A stretch of 21,911 nucleotides of DNA from JAZQLP01 sp045629205 (GTDB lineage Bacteria > Bacillota > Clostridia > Oscillospirales > UBA644). The DNA is taken from assembly GCA_045629205.1 (NCBI GenBank), contig JAZQQT010000061.1:1-21911 (forward strand). Reading direction: 5' to 3'. The translations under genes and the position numbers were made by a program. This document shows positions 14,836-21,911 of this stretch, piece by piece; position 1 is the stretch's first letter; every line of letters begins with the position of its first letter. The notes beneath the pieces are model-generated. The model did not search any database and was not told the DNA's origin. It saw only the letters and a list, made by a program, of their open reading frames with translations.

Positions 14836-16779
14836 TTATTCGGGTCTTCCGGCGTCGAAGAAATCCCACAGTTCAAAGTTTTCGAGATCATAAAGAGGTG
14901 AATCTTCGGACAGAGTAAAGTCGCCGTTCAGCGGATCCCTGAAGAGAGGATCTTCATCGTAATACATACCGTCGAAGAACGGGAAATTCTTTTCGTATTC
15001 ACCGGAATAACGGAAGAAATAGTTGTTATACTGTTCGAAAGGCCATATATCTTCCATATCGGAAGAACGAAGTCCCCAACCGAAAAATTCGTCATCGATA
15101 TCCTCCGCAAGAAGAATGTTGTTTCTGAATATCGGAGCGGTAGGCAGCCAGCTGCCATAGAAGTTTACACCGCCGTTTAAGAGGCAGTTTGAAAAAAGCA
15201 CAATGTTGTTTTCGACTACCATATCGTCGGAAGAGCCGGTCATCGTTATGCCTGCGCCGTCAATATTATAAAGGAAATTGTGATTTATTCTGACATAGGA
15301 GTTGCCCTGGTCGGGATATATGCCGCAACTATCGGTAAGATCATGTATCAGGTTATAAGCGACAACGGTCCCGGGCTGTTCGCCGAGCAGATAAATTGCG
15401 CCCATATCGTTGACTATGCCGGTGCCTATATTAAAGATATGATTGTGAGTAATGATGATATTGTCGGTCCAGTTATCCGCATGTTCCCACGTTCTGCCGA
15501 TGGAAAACGTGGTATAATATCCTTCGGAAACGGTATTGCGGTCTATAAGAGCTCTGTGACAGCGGCCGATCATTATACCGTCGCAGAGATGATAGAATTG
15601 TCCGTAACCCTTTACGAGATTATTTGTTAAGGTAAAGTCGGAAGGAACAACACCGGCATCGGTCTGATCGAGTTTGAGAACGTTGCCCGCGATTTCGTAA
15701 AATTCACAGTTATTTACAGTGCATTTGTCGCATTCGCCGAGGTATGCCATTGCAGGAAGACCGATTTTGAAAAAAACGCAGCTGTCGAAAACTATATTGT
15801 CGCAATCGGTAAACGTAATCAGATTCGGAAGACGTCTGCCGCCCTGTTCATATTTATAGGGAATGATTTCGTTAAGCGTTTCGGTAAAAGAAAGTCCATT
15901 AAAAGATATGCCGTCGGCATTTTTTGCTTCTATAAAAAATTTCGTGATACCGGCATTGAGTGTAAATCCGTCTATAACATCACCTGTCTGAGGAATGTAA
16001 TAAACTTTTCTTTCGGCTGTATCAAGATAACATTCTCCCGGAGCATCAAGCGCTTCGAATACATTATCAAAATAATATCTCGTATTAGTATCATATGAAC
16101 TTACGCTGCCGAAGACGTCAAGTTCTCCTGCTTCTCTGTCGAGGCGGGCAATCGGGAAAATATATTCATCCCAGTTTGCCGGATAAAGACCGACAAAAAC
16201 ATCGTCCATTTTTGAAAACTCGGGAATATCGTCCGGATTAATCGGCAGTGTTCCGTAAGATGAGCTGACATAAACAGGATCGGTTACAGTCAGAAGATTT
16301 TCCTCGGCAGGATATCTCGGCGTTGAAAGAGCCTTATCGCCTTTATAGAACGCGATAGTGTTATTTTCATACGGATAATCCGCGACCCATGCGGTAACAC
16401 CGTTTACCGTCGTCTCCGACCATCCGGTCACAGGTTTTGAACCCGAAAAAACAGGAGTTTCACCGGGATATGCGGCATATACTACATTTTCGGCATCTGT
16501 TTCATCAAAGACAACAGTATCTTTTATAAAATACTCTCCGCCACGGAAATAAACGGTAAGATTTCCGCCGAGCTCTTTTGCCTTTTCTTTTGCAGCAGCA
16601 AATGTTGCAAGCGGATTTTCGATACTGCCGTCTGCAGAATCGTCTCCGTCGGGAGCAACGTATATTTTTGCATCAGGAAGAGCCATATCCGAAGAATTGT
16701 TCTCATCAGCCGCATAAAGAGATGATGTTACGGAAAACATTAAAACGATTGCGAGAAATGCAGATATAATCTTTTTCAT
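14836..16779 (-). CDS. Secreted right-handed parallel beta-helix protein, family B
   Basis: This 647-residue protein is the close paralogue of 12884-14812 and first gene of its operon. It has a signal peptide with cleavage near SLYA-ADE. A block nearly identical to its paralogue starts at DGDDSADGSIENPLATF and continues through the FRGG segment. Helix motifs NDMGAIYLLGEQPGT and CGIYPDQGNSYV keep the paired acidic residues. ITMTGSSDDMVVENNIVLFS and the C-terminal cap EDSPLYDLENFELWDFF are retained. The start at 16779 has AAAGGTGG 3 bases upstream. It is likely driven by the promoter at 16803-16831. Divergence from the paralogue is concentrated at about residues 140-280 and in the early helix. 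Function is inferred to be carbohydrate binding or hydrolysis outside the cell. Confidence 0.9.
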   Translation of the reverse strand: MKKIISAFLAIVLMFSVTSSLYAADENNSSDMALPDAKIYVAPDGDDSADGSIENPLATFAAAKEKAKELGGNLTVYFRGGEYFIKDTVVFDETDAENVVYAAYPGETPVFSGSKPVTGWSETTVNGVTAWVADYPYENNTIAFYKGDKALSTPRYPAEENLLTVTDPVYVSSSYGTLPINPDDIPEFSKMDDVFVGLYPANWDEYIFPIARLDREAGELDVFGSVSSYDTNTRYYFDNVFEALDAPGECYLDTAERKVYYIPQTGDVIDGFTLNAGITKFFIEAKNADGISFNGLSFTETLNEIIPYKYEQGGRRLPNLITFTDCDNIVFDSCVFFKIGLPAMAYLGECDKCTVNNCEFYEIAGNVLKLDQTDAGVVPSDFTLTNNLVKGYGQFYHLCDGIMIGRCHRALIDRNTVSEGYYTTFSIGRTWEHADNWTDNIIITHNHIFNIGTGIVNDMGAIYLLGEQPGTVVAYNLIHDLTDSCGIYPDQGNSYVRINHNFLYNIDGAGITMTGSSDDMVVENNIVLFSNCLLNGGVNFYGSWLPTAPIFRNNILLAEDIDDEFFGWGLRSSDMEDIWPFEQYNNYFFRYSGEYEKNFPFFDGMYYDEDPLFRDPLNGDFTLSEDSPLYDLENFELWDFFDAGRPE

Positions 16780-16802
16780 AATCCACCTTTTCTAATTTAT
16801 TT

Positions 16803-16831
16803 ATTATACAGATATTTCTGCAGATCCACAA
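16803..16831 (-). promoter_or_regulatory. Promoter of the beta-helix/beta-helix/CotH operon
   Basis: A consensus TATAAT (16803-16808) lies 17 bp from TTGTGG (16826-16831) on the minus strand, about 24 bases before the start codon. One arm of the inverted repeat 16812-16851 fills the spacer, so a regulator or the hairpin could affect this promoter. Confidence 0.6.
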
Positions 16832-16851
16832 AAATAAACCTGCAGAAATAT
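16812..16851. repeat. 12-bp inverted repeat between operons (terminator or operator)
   Basis: ATATTTCTGCAG (16812-16823) and CTGCAGAAATAT (16840-16851) are perfect complements with 16 bases between. It begins 6 bases past the stop of 16858-18216. On the minus strand no T-run follows, which is unusual for a terminator. One arm lies between the -35 and -10 of the next promoter, the other just upstream of the -35, as expected for an operator. Confidence 0.7.
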
Positions 16852-16857
16852 ATAAAA

Positions 16858-18216
16858 TCAACCGTTTTGTCCGAGAGCCTGAGATATAATGGGAAGCGCT
16901 GTCTGAACTGCTTCGGTCATAGAAATATTACCCTTGAAACCGTTTGTGAGTATCTGTTCAAACTGATCTTCCAAAGAAGAATCCATCTGTGATGAATAAT
17001 CGTAACGGATATTGTCGAGAGCATTGACATAACTTTCGAAATCTTCGGTGTAATGGAAAACGAAATTTTCGGCGATATATTTCCAACCTGTCTCGTCGCT
17101 TTCGGGAAGCGGCTCAAAAAGAATATTGCATACGGTGCCGATCTCGTCTGTTTCCCATGTAGTTACGTTTGAAACGAAGAAAAGTCTTCTTCCGCCGTGA
17201 ACGAATGAAGAAACGACATCGGGTGATCCGGAAGGTCCGTGCGGGAACTGAATCATTCCGTATTTTTCAAGCAAAAGAGTGGGATTGTTTACCGCAGTCG
17301 AGGAAGTGGTGTAAATCGTTCCGTAATGAGATTCGCCGAAATAGAAAGGAGAACTCTGATTAACCGTAAACGCGTCAATTCCGCCCTCATCGTCGATATA
17401 ACCGTTTTCGATAAGACCTGTAATATAATCGATAGCAGCGGTAGCCTCCGCAGACTGAAGATTACATGTATACCGTTCATCTTTCTCGGAAATGAATTCT
17501 CCGCCGTTGGAGAAAACAGCAGATTTAAGAAGGTCGACATAATTAGATGAAATAAGACCCTGATATTTTAATTCACCGTCAGTAAAAGTGGTATTACCGA
17601 GTATGTCACGGAAATTCTGCCATGTCCATTCACCGTTTTCGATAAGCTCGTGAGGATCAACTGCGTTCATATTTTCGAGAAGCGTTGTATTTGAAAAGAT
17701 TATGCCGCTGAACTGAGGAATATTCTCCCAATAATAGGAATAAAAACCGTAATCCTCACCGTCGAATTTTCCGTAAACACGGAAAATCTGTGTTCCCCAT
17801 TTATCGCTCGTGAGGTCAATTCCGCTTACTTCACTGAGAGGAACGATCATATTGGATTTAAACATTGAATATCCGTTGCGAGCGGAACAGTCAACCAATT
17901 CTGCGCATCCTCTACCGGATATCTGACTCTGAAGCATAAGATAATCGGCATTACCGTAATCGCTGATCGCGAAATCAATATTGACACCGTAATCTTCTTT
18001 AAGTTCTTCATAACGGCGAAGCATCCTGTCATTTGTGGTGGATGTGCCCTGTTTATCCTTGAATTCTTCCGGCCATGCGGTAAGAATCGTAAAAGTTGTG
18101 CCGTAGAAATTTATTTCCTCGTCCTCATTCGGAAGTTCGGGAGTCTCCTGACATCCTGCAAGAATAACCGAGAAACAAAGAGCGGCAAGTAAAATGAACG
18201 ATAATGTTTTTTTCAT
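16858..18216 (-). CDS. ABC-type extracellular solute-binding lipoprotein (third of three)
   Basis: This 452-residue lipoprotein has lipobox ILAGC (Cys22). It follows the family-1-like sugar-binding-protein pattern: an N-terminal lobe with FYGTTFTILTAW and EEFKDK, YYWENIPQFSG in the hinge region, GEWTWQNF, AVFSNGGEF, AEATAAIDYITGLIENGYI, and FPHGPSGSPD in the closing lobe. Aromatic-rich motifs such as YYWEN and WTW would suit sugar stacking, but the ligand is unknown. It is the most diverged of the three. Start 18216 has AGGAG 6 bases upstream; an in-frame ATG at 18231 overlaps the previous stop and lacks such a site. It is the last gene of the operon, 11 bases after the upstream stop. No permease or ATPase is present nearby. 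Confidence 0.9.
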   Translation of the reverse strand: MKKTLSFILLAALCFSVILAGCQETPELPNEDEEINFYGTTFTILTAWPEEFKDKQGTSTTNDRMLRRYEELKEDYGVNIDFAISDYGNADYLMLQSQISGRGCAELVDCSARNGYSMFKSNMIVPLSEVSGIDLTSDKWGTQIFRVYGKFDGEDYGFYSYYWENIPQFSGIIFSNTTLLENMNAVDPHELIENGEWTWQNFRDILGNTTFTDGELKYQGLISSNYVDLLKSAVFSNGGEFISEKDERYTCNLQSAEATAAIDYITGLIENGYIDDEGGIDAFTVNQSSPFYFGESHYGTIYTTSSTAVNNPTLLLEKYGMIQFPHGPSGSPDVVSSFVHGGRRLFFVSNVTTWETDEIGTVCNILFEPLPESDETGWKYIAENFVFHYTEDFESYVNALDNIRYDYSSQMDSSLEDQFEQILTNGFKGNISMTEAVQTALPIISQALGQNG

Positions 18217-18227
18217 ATTGTCTCCTA

Positions 18228-19571
18228 TCATGTATTTAATTCAGAATCAATCGCATTGGCAAATTCAGTTTCTATCGCCGCGATGGCGGCTGTGACACTT
18301 TCCGAACATTCAAGAATTGCGGCGTAAGCCTTCTCGAGGTTGACACGTGCTTCCCGTGTCTGAATCGAATAGTCGTAATTACAATGTTCGACGCTGTATA
18401 TAAATTGATCGAAATCCTGTTCAAAATGGAAAAACTGTTCGCCGGCAACCGATCTCCATCCGTCTTCGGGACTGCCGGGAAGCGGTTCAAAGAGTATATC
18501 GGCAAAGGTGCCGACATCTTCTATTGAGTTAAACGTTGTCGTGGGGAACCATAACATACGTTTGCCGTCATAGATATACGCGCTTACCGATTCCGGACTT
18601 CCGGAAGGTCCATACGGAAAACCGATAAGCTCAAATTTGTCCATCGTAACCGAAAACGCAGTATCCGTTTGGCTTGTATTCAGAGTTCCGGCTTCCGATT
18701 CGGTGCATAAATACGGCACGGTGAATTCCTCAAAGATACCACCTATATACCCCTTTTGGGCAAGCCCGGCAATGTATTCAAGCGCTTCGGTAGTTTCCCG
18801 AGACGTCAGACCAGAAACGTAACGGCCGTCATCAAGTTTTTTTACAACCGAGCCGCCGTTTGAGAATATTGCAGACTGAAAAAGTGACTCCGGCATTGCA
18901 GACTGAACTCCGAAATATGAGATTTCGTCGATTTTACAGGTTGCAAGAGCTACCTGTTCGGCAAAAACCGACCATGTCCATTCTCCTGTTTCGGTATACT
19001 CGTGAGGATCGGCAATACCGAGAACATCTTTCAAATCATTATTGAAAAACAATACGCCGTGGATCTGCGGGACGTTCTCCCAGTAATAATTCATAAAAGC
19101 ATAATCAACGCCGTTGAACCTTCCGAGGATACGGAAACTATCCGGTCCCCACTTTTCGTCTTCCGGGTCTATTGTCGGGACTTCATCAAGAGAATAGAGA
19201 AAACCCGCTTTATAAAGATCGTATCCGTCAGAAGCGAACATATCGATAATGTCGGTAACGTTTTTGCCGGCCAGACCGCCCATAAGAATAAGCGAAGGTC
19301 CCTTCCATGTATCGATGATTTCTATATGACAGTTATTATCTTTTTCCATGTCCTCATATCTTTGCAACTGTCTGTCCGTTGTTGCGGTAAAGCCTTTTTT
19401 GTCTTTAAACTCATGCGCCCATTCGGACATCAGTTTAAAAGTCGCACCGTAGAAATTTACGGTCCCGTTATCGTCTTCTTCGATATTAAATTCCGATTTA
19501 TTACCGCATCCGGTAATAATAGTTAAAATACATATCGCAGCGAATAAAAAAACAGAAATAAATCTCTTCAT
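18228..19571 (-). CDS. ABC-type extracellular solute-binding lipoprotein (second of three)
   Basis: This 447-residue lipoprotein (IITGC, Cys22) is closely related to 19581-20927, with the same landmarks: VNFYGATFKLMSEWAHEFKD, NYYWENVPQ, GEWTWSVFAEQVALAT, IFSNGGSV, EALEYIAGLAQKGYIGG, FPYGPSGSPE and LFEPLPGSPEDGWRS. These mark a periplasmic-binding-protein type II fold anchored to the membrane outside the cell. It lies 9 bases after the upstream stop and has a poor ribosome binding site (GGAAG about 15 bases away), so translation probably depends on coupling. The ligand is unknown; a carbohydrate is inferred from the family and neighbours. Confidence 0.9.
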   Translation of the reverse strand: MKRFISVFLFAAICILTIITGCGNKSEFNIEEDDNGTVNFYGATFKLMSEWAHEFKDKKGFTATTDRQLQRYEDMEKDNNCHIEIIDTWKGPSLILMGGLAGKNVTDIIDMFASDGYDLYKAGFLYSLDEVPTIDPEDEKWGPDSFRILGRFNGVDYAFMNYYWENVPQIHGVLFFNNDLKDVLGIADPHEYTETGEWTWSVFAEQVALATCKIDEISYFGVQSAMPESLFQSAIFSNGGSVVKKLDDGRYVSGLTSRETTEALEYIAGLAQKGYIGGIFEEFTVPYLCTESEAGTLNTSQTDTAFSVTMDKFELIGFPYGPSGSPESVSAYIYDGKRMLWFPTTTFNSIEDVGTFADILFEPLPGSPEDGWRSVAGEQFFHFEQDFDQFIYSVEHCNYDYSIQTREARVNLEKAYAAILECSESVTAAIAAIETEFANAIDSELNT

Positions 19572-19580
19572 ATAACGATA

Positions 19581-20927
19581 TTATCTTCCGTTAAGTTCTT
19601 TATCAATTACATCAGAAAATTCGTTTTCAATAGCGGAAAGGATTACCGAAACACCGTCATCGCCCTCAATAATCGCGGAATAAGCCCGAGCAATGTCTGC
19701 TTTAAGCGCATATGTCTGAATAGAATAGTCGTAATTGCAATGTTCGACACAATAAACGAAAGTCTCAAAATCCTGATCGTAATGGAAAAACTGTTCTCCG
19801 GCAATCGATCTCCAACCGTCTTCGGGGCTGCCGGGGAGAGGCTCAAAGAGCATATCGGTAAATAATCCGATTTCATCCACGGGATTATCCGTAACCGCAG
19901 AGAAAAAGAATAAACGCCTGTTTTCATAAAGGAAGCCGCTGACACAGTCAGGATTGCCGGACGGTCCGTAAGGGAAATTCATAAGTCCGTATTTCTCGAT
20001 CATCACAGAATAATGATCGGAGGACGTGCTGTCGTTAAGCGTTCCGTGATGGGATTCTCCGCAGCTGTATGCGGCAGTATTTGAAGCAAAATCGCCGCCT
20101 AAATACCCTTTTTGCCCGAGTCCGGCAACAAACTCAAGTGCTTCTATATTTTCGGCAGACGTAAGATTTGCTTTATAAAAACCGTTGTCAAGCTGAGTGA
20201 TCAGGGAACCGCCGTTTGAGAATATTGCCGCCTGACAAAGAGAAGTCGGCATTTCCACATGGAGCCCAAAGTATTCTATTTCGTCAATTTTGCGTGTTGC
20301 GAGAGCAAGCTGTTCGGTAAAGTTTGCCCACGTCCATTCGTCTGCCTCAACAAATTCATGAGGATCGACAAGTCCGAGTTCATCGGCTACCTTGCAGTTA
20401 AAGAATAAAGAGCCGTTAAACTGCGGAACGTTTTCCCAATAATAATTTATAAAACCGTAATCAACCCCATTGAACCTTCCGGTTAAACGGAAACTTTCGG
20501 GGCCCCATTTTTCGGCTTCGGGATCAATGTTCGGTATTTCTTCTATAGCGTAAAGAAGATCCGCTTTATAAAGATCGTAACCGGCAATACCGTATGTATC
20601 GAGAAGGTCAGTTACACCTCTGCCCGAAATACCTCCGGAAAGCATAAGCCCGGAAGGATTACCTTCATTAACGACATTTATATGACAGTTTGTGTTTTTT
20701 TCGATTTCATCGTATCTTTCAAGCTGCCGGTCGATAGTGGCGGAAAAACCTTTTTTATCTTTGAATTCCTGTGCCCAGGACGACATCAAAGTAAAAGTCG
20801 CGCCGTAAAAATTCACATCCCCGTCATCCTCCTCTTCAAAATTAAATTCCGGTTTTTCAGCGCATCCGGCAAGAAGAACGGACAGACAAAGTGCAGCAAG
20901 AAGAATAACCGAAAGGATTTTTTTCAT
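19581..20927 (-). CDS. ABC-type extracellular solute-binding lipoprotein (first of three)
   Basis: This 448-residue lipoprotein has lipobox LLAGC (Cys22); its leader is almost the same as that of 16858-18216. Landmarks are VNFYGATFTLMSSWAQEFKD, NYYWENVPQFNGSLFF, EWTWANFTEQLALATR, IFSNGGSLI, ALEFVAGLGQKGYLGG, FPYGPSGNPD and LFEPLPGSPEDGWRS. It is the first gene of a three-gene operon. The leader region 20928-21136 shows no convincing -35/-10 pair, and GAGG lies about 12 bases before the start, further than usual. It is presumably a high-affinity ligand-capturing surface protein that works with a permease elsewhere, or a sensor component; neither partner is visible here. Confidence 0.9.
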   Translation of the reverse strand: MKKILSVILLAALCLSVLLAGCAEKPEFNFEEEDDGDVNFYGATFTLMSSWAQEFKDKKGFSATIDRQLERYDEIEKNTNCHINVVNEGNPSGLMLSGGISGRGVTDLLDTYGIAGYDLYKADLLYAIEEIPNIDPEAEKWGPESFRLTGRFNGVDYGFINYYWENVPQFNGSLFFNCKVADELGLVDPHEFVEADEWTWANFTEQLALATRKIDEIEYFGLHVEMPTSLCQAAIFSNGGSLITQLDNGFYKANLTSAENIEALEFVAGLGQKGYLGGDFASNTAAYSCGESHHGTLNDSTSSDHYSVMIEKYGLMNFPYGPSGNPDCVSGFLYENRRLFFFSAVTDNPVDEIGLFTDMLFEPLPGSPEDGWRSIAGEQFFHYDQDFETFVYCVEHCNYDYSIQTYALKADIARAYSAIIEGDDGVSVILSAIENEFSDVIDKELNGR

Positions 20928-21136
20928 TTTAAAACAATACCTCGCATTTGATCTGAAACAAGAAATAAAAGCATATAATCGCAGTTTATTTCCATTTTTT
21001 ACAGAATAACATAATATTATGAAAAATAAGTGAAATAAATAACTTTTTATAAAATCCGAAATCGACGAATCTCAAACAAATAATATGAAATCCGTCGGGA
21101 ATTGAAAACCGTTATTCTCAAATCTTAAAACAATAA
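20928..21136. other. AT-rich intergenic region without a recognisable gene
   Basis: Upstream of the solute-binding operon and downstream of the VanZ-like gene. It contains an imperfect inverted repeat CGACGAATCTC/GAAATCCGTCG (21064-21074/21087-21097, 9 of 11 paired) that could help end the VanZ-like transcript. Promoter-like hexamers (for example TAATAT at 21014-21019) lack good partners. Confidence 0.4.
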
Positions 21137-21613
21137 TTAACTTTTTTTCTTAAAAGCTTTTACGAATTTTGTGATTCTAAAAATCGCATAAGGAACAAAG
21201 ACGATCAAAAACGCCGTGACAAATCCGCCGAAATCAAGCCAGACGTCTGCGACCGAAGGACCGCGCCCGGTAAAAAGCTGAATCGTTTCATCGGAAAGAG
21301 CCGAAAGAAGACCGAATAAAAGACAAGACAATACTCCGACCATTCCGCGCCGCAGAATCAAAAAAGCAAGGACAGCGCTTTCCACTCCGAGAATGAAAAA
21401 CTCGGTAAAGTGCGCCATCTTACGGACAAAATGCTCGGTAACATTTCCTTTTCCCATAAATATTTCGAGAATCGGAGTTATTATTTCGGTAACGAAACCG
21501 CTTTTATCGGACGATTCCTCCCTACTGTCGAGAGAGTTGCCGAAAATAAAAACAAGCGTTGCAACAATCAACAAAAAAACGGCCGATGCGGCAATAATTC
21601 TTTTCTTTGTCAT
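21137..21613 (-). CDS. VanZ-like integral membrane protein
   Basis: This 158-residue protein has four predicted membrane segments (about 6-25, 71-87, 91-108, 128-147). It carries the family signature RKMAHFTEFFILG (64-76) and SALSDETIQLFTGRGPSVAD (104-123), followed by VWLDFGG. VanZ relatives include the teicoplanin-resistance protein of the VanA cluster, but most chromosomal members have no defined role, and nothing here links this copy to glycopeptide resistance. The start has AAAGGA 6 bases upstream and its own consensus promoter. It is a single-gene unit, separate from the solute-binding operon. Confidence 0.88.
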   Translation of the reverse strand: MTKKRIIAASAVFLLIVATLVFIFGNSLDSREESSDKSGFVTEIITPILEIFMGKGNVTEHFVRKMAHFTEFFILGVESAVLAFLILRRGMVGVLSCLLFGLLSALSDETIQLFTGRGPSVADVWLDFGGFVTAFLIVFVPYAIFRITKFVKAFKKKS

Positions 21614-21645
21614 ATTATTCCTTTATATATGGTAATTACGATAAG

Positions 21646-21674
21646 ATTTTATCATATAATAAAAACGATGTCAA
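21646..21674 (-). promoter_or_regulatory. Promoter of the VanZ-like gene
   Basis: A consensus TTGACA (21669-21674), a 17-bp spacer and TAAAAT (21646-21651) on the minus strand. It is the best match to consensus in the window. Confidence 0.8.
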
Positions 21675-21702
21675 TCTTCACAAAAAAAACTTATTTAAAT
21701 AA

Positions 21703-21708
21703 TATAAT
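21703..21708 (+). promoter_or_regulatory. Candidate -10 for the plus-strand gene
   Basis: A perfect TATAAT lies 30 bases before the start codon at 21739. No good -35 sits at 16-18 bp; TTCACA (21677-21682) is 20 bp away. It would be divergent from, and partly facing, the VanZ-like promoter. Confidence 0.4.
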
Positions 21709-21738
21709 ACCGACAGTATGTAATCCGGAGGCAGAAAG

Positions 21739-21911
21739 ATGAAAAAAAGCAAAATACTCGGTATAGCGGGACTGATATGCATAATCGCGATCATCTGCCT
21801 TTTAATAGCACTTGTATGTATTTCCGACAAACCGAATACCGAAGACCCTGTTTCACCGGTAAATCCGCAGAATCAGGAGGACCCGGACGAACCAAACACT
21901 CCCGATATCCC
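21739..21911 (+). CDS. Membrane-anchored protein with acidic proline-rich linker (partial)
   Basis: An open frame begins ATG AAA AAA after GGAGG at 7 bases and continues past the right edge; 57 codons are visible. Residues 5-28 form one hydrophobic segment (ILGIAGLICIIAIICLLIAL), then a linker rich in D, E, P and N (DKPNTEDPVSPVNPQNQEDP). It is the only plus-strand gene. The cysteine after ALV does not make a strict lipobox, so an uncleaved N-terminal anchor is more likely than a lipid one. The linker suggests an extracellular domain further on. The function cannot be named from this fragment. Confidence 0.75.
   Translation, partial: MKKSKILGIAGLICIIAIICLLIALVCISDKPNTEDPVSPVNPQNQEDPDEPNTPDI

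Noticed and set aside
21137..21613. Glycopeptide resistance gene vanZ
   Set aside because: Only the family signature is shared. No vanHAX or vanRS genes are nearby, so a resistance role is not supported.

Overview
The window looks like part of a chromosome from an uncultured, gut-type Clostridia (Bacillota). The evidence is a moderate GC content, strong GGAGG-type ribosome binding sites, Gram-positive lipoprotein signals (LFSAC, LAGC) and no outer-membrane SusC/D genes; nothing here fixes the genus. Twelve genes and one gene relic lie on the minus strand. A single gene that runs off the right edge lies on the plus strand. Apart from an IS200-type transposase, every product appears to be exported, lipid-anchored or in the membrane.

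Layout, left to right. 1-96: hairpins resembling the end of a second IS200-like element. 142-6866: three lipid-anchored right-handed beta-helix proteins. 6928-7632: an IS200/IS605-type element carrying only tnpA. 7678-9906: a fourth beta-helix lipoprotein. 10004-10111: an orphan C-terminal relic of the same family. 10112-16779: an operon read as secreted beta-helix protein, secreted beta-helix protein, CotH-kinase lipoprotein. 16858-20927: an operon of three paralogous ABC-type solute-binding lipoproteins with no permease. 21137-21613: a VanZ-like membrane protein. 21739 to the edge: the start of a membrane-anchored plus-strand gene.

The four beta-helix lipoproteins are two subtypes, A1 (142-2271, 4698-6866) and A2 (2371-4596, 7678-9906). 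In transcription order they run A2-A1-A2-A1, so an A2-A1 pair appears to have been duplicated, and the IS200 element then entered the gap of one pair. Each of the four genes has its own sigma-A-like promoter and sits between hairpin terminators. The signal peptide, the first ~150 residues and the last ~35 residues are nearly constant, while the middle (the presumed ligand or active-site part) is divergent.

Taken together the region reads as a cell-surface carbohydrate-handling locus: solute-binding proteins capture ligands, beta-helix proteins bind or cleave polysaccharide, and a CotH-type kinase may phosphorylate surface proteins. The glycan role is inferred from protein families. Two regulatory structures stand out: an inverted repeat that buries the Shine-Dalgarno of tnpA, and an inverted repeat overlapping the promoter of the secreted beta-helix/CotH operon.
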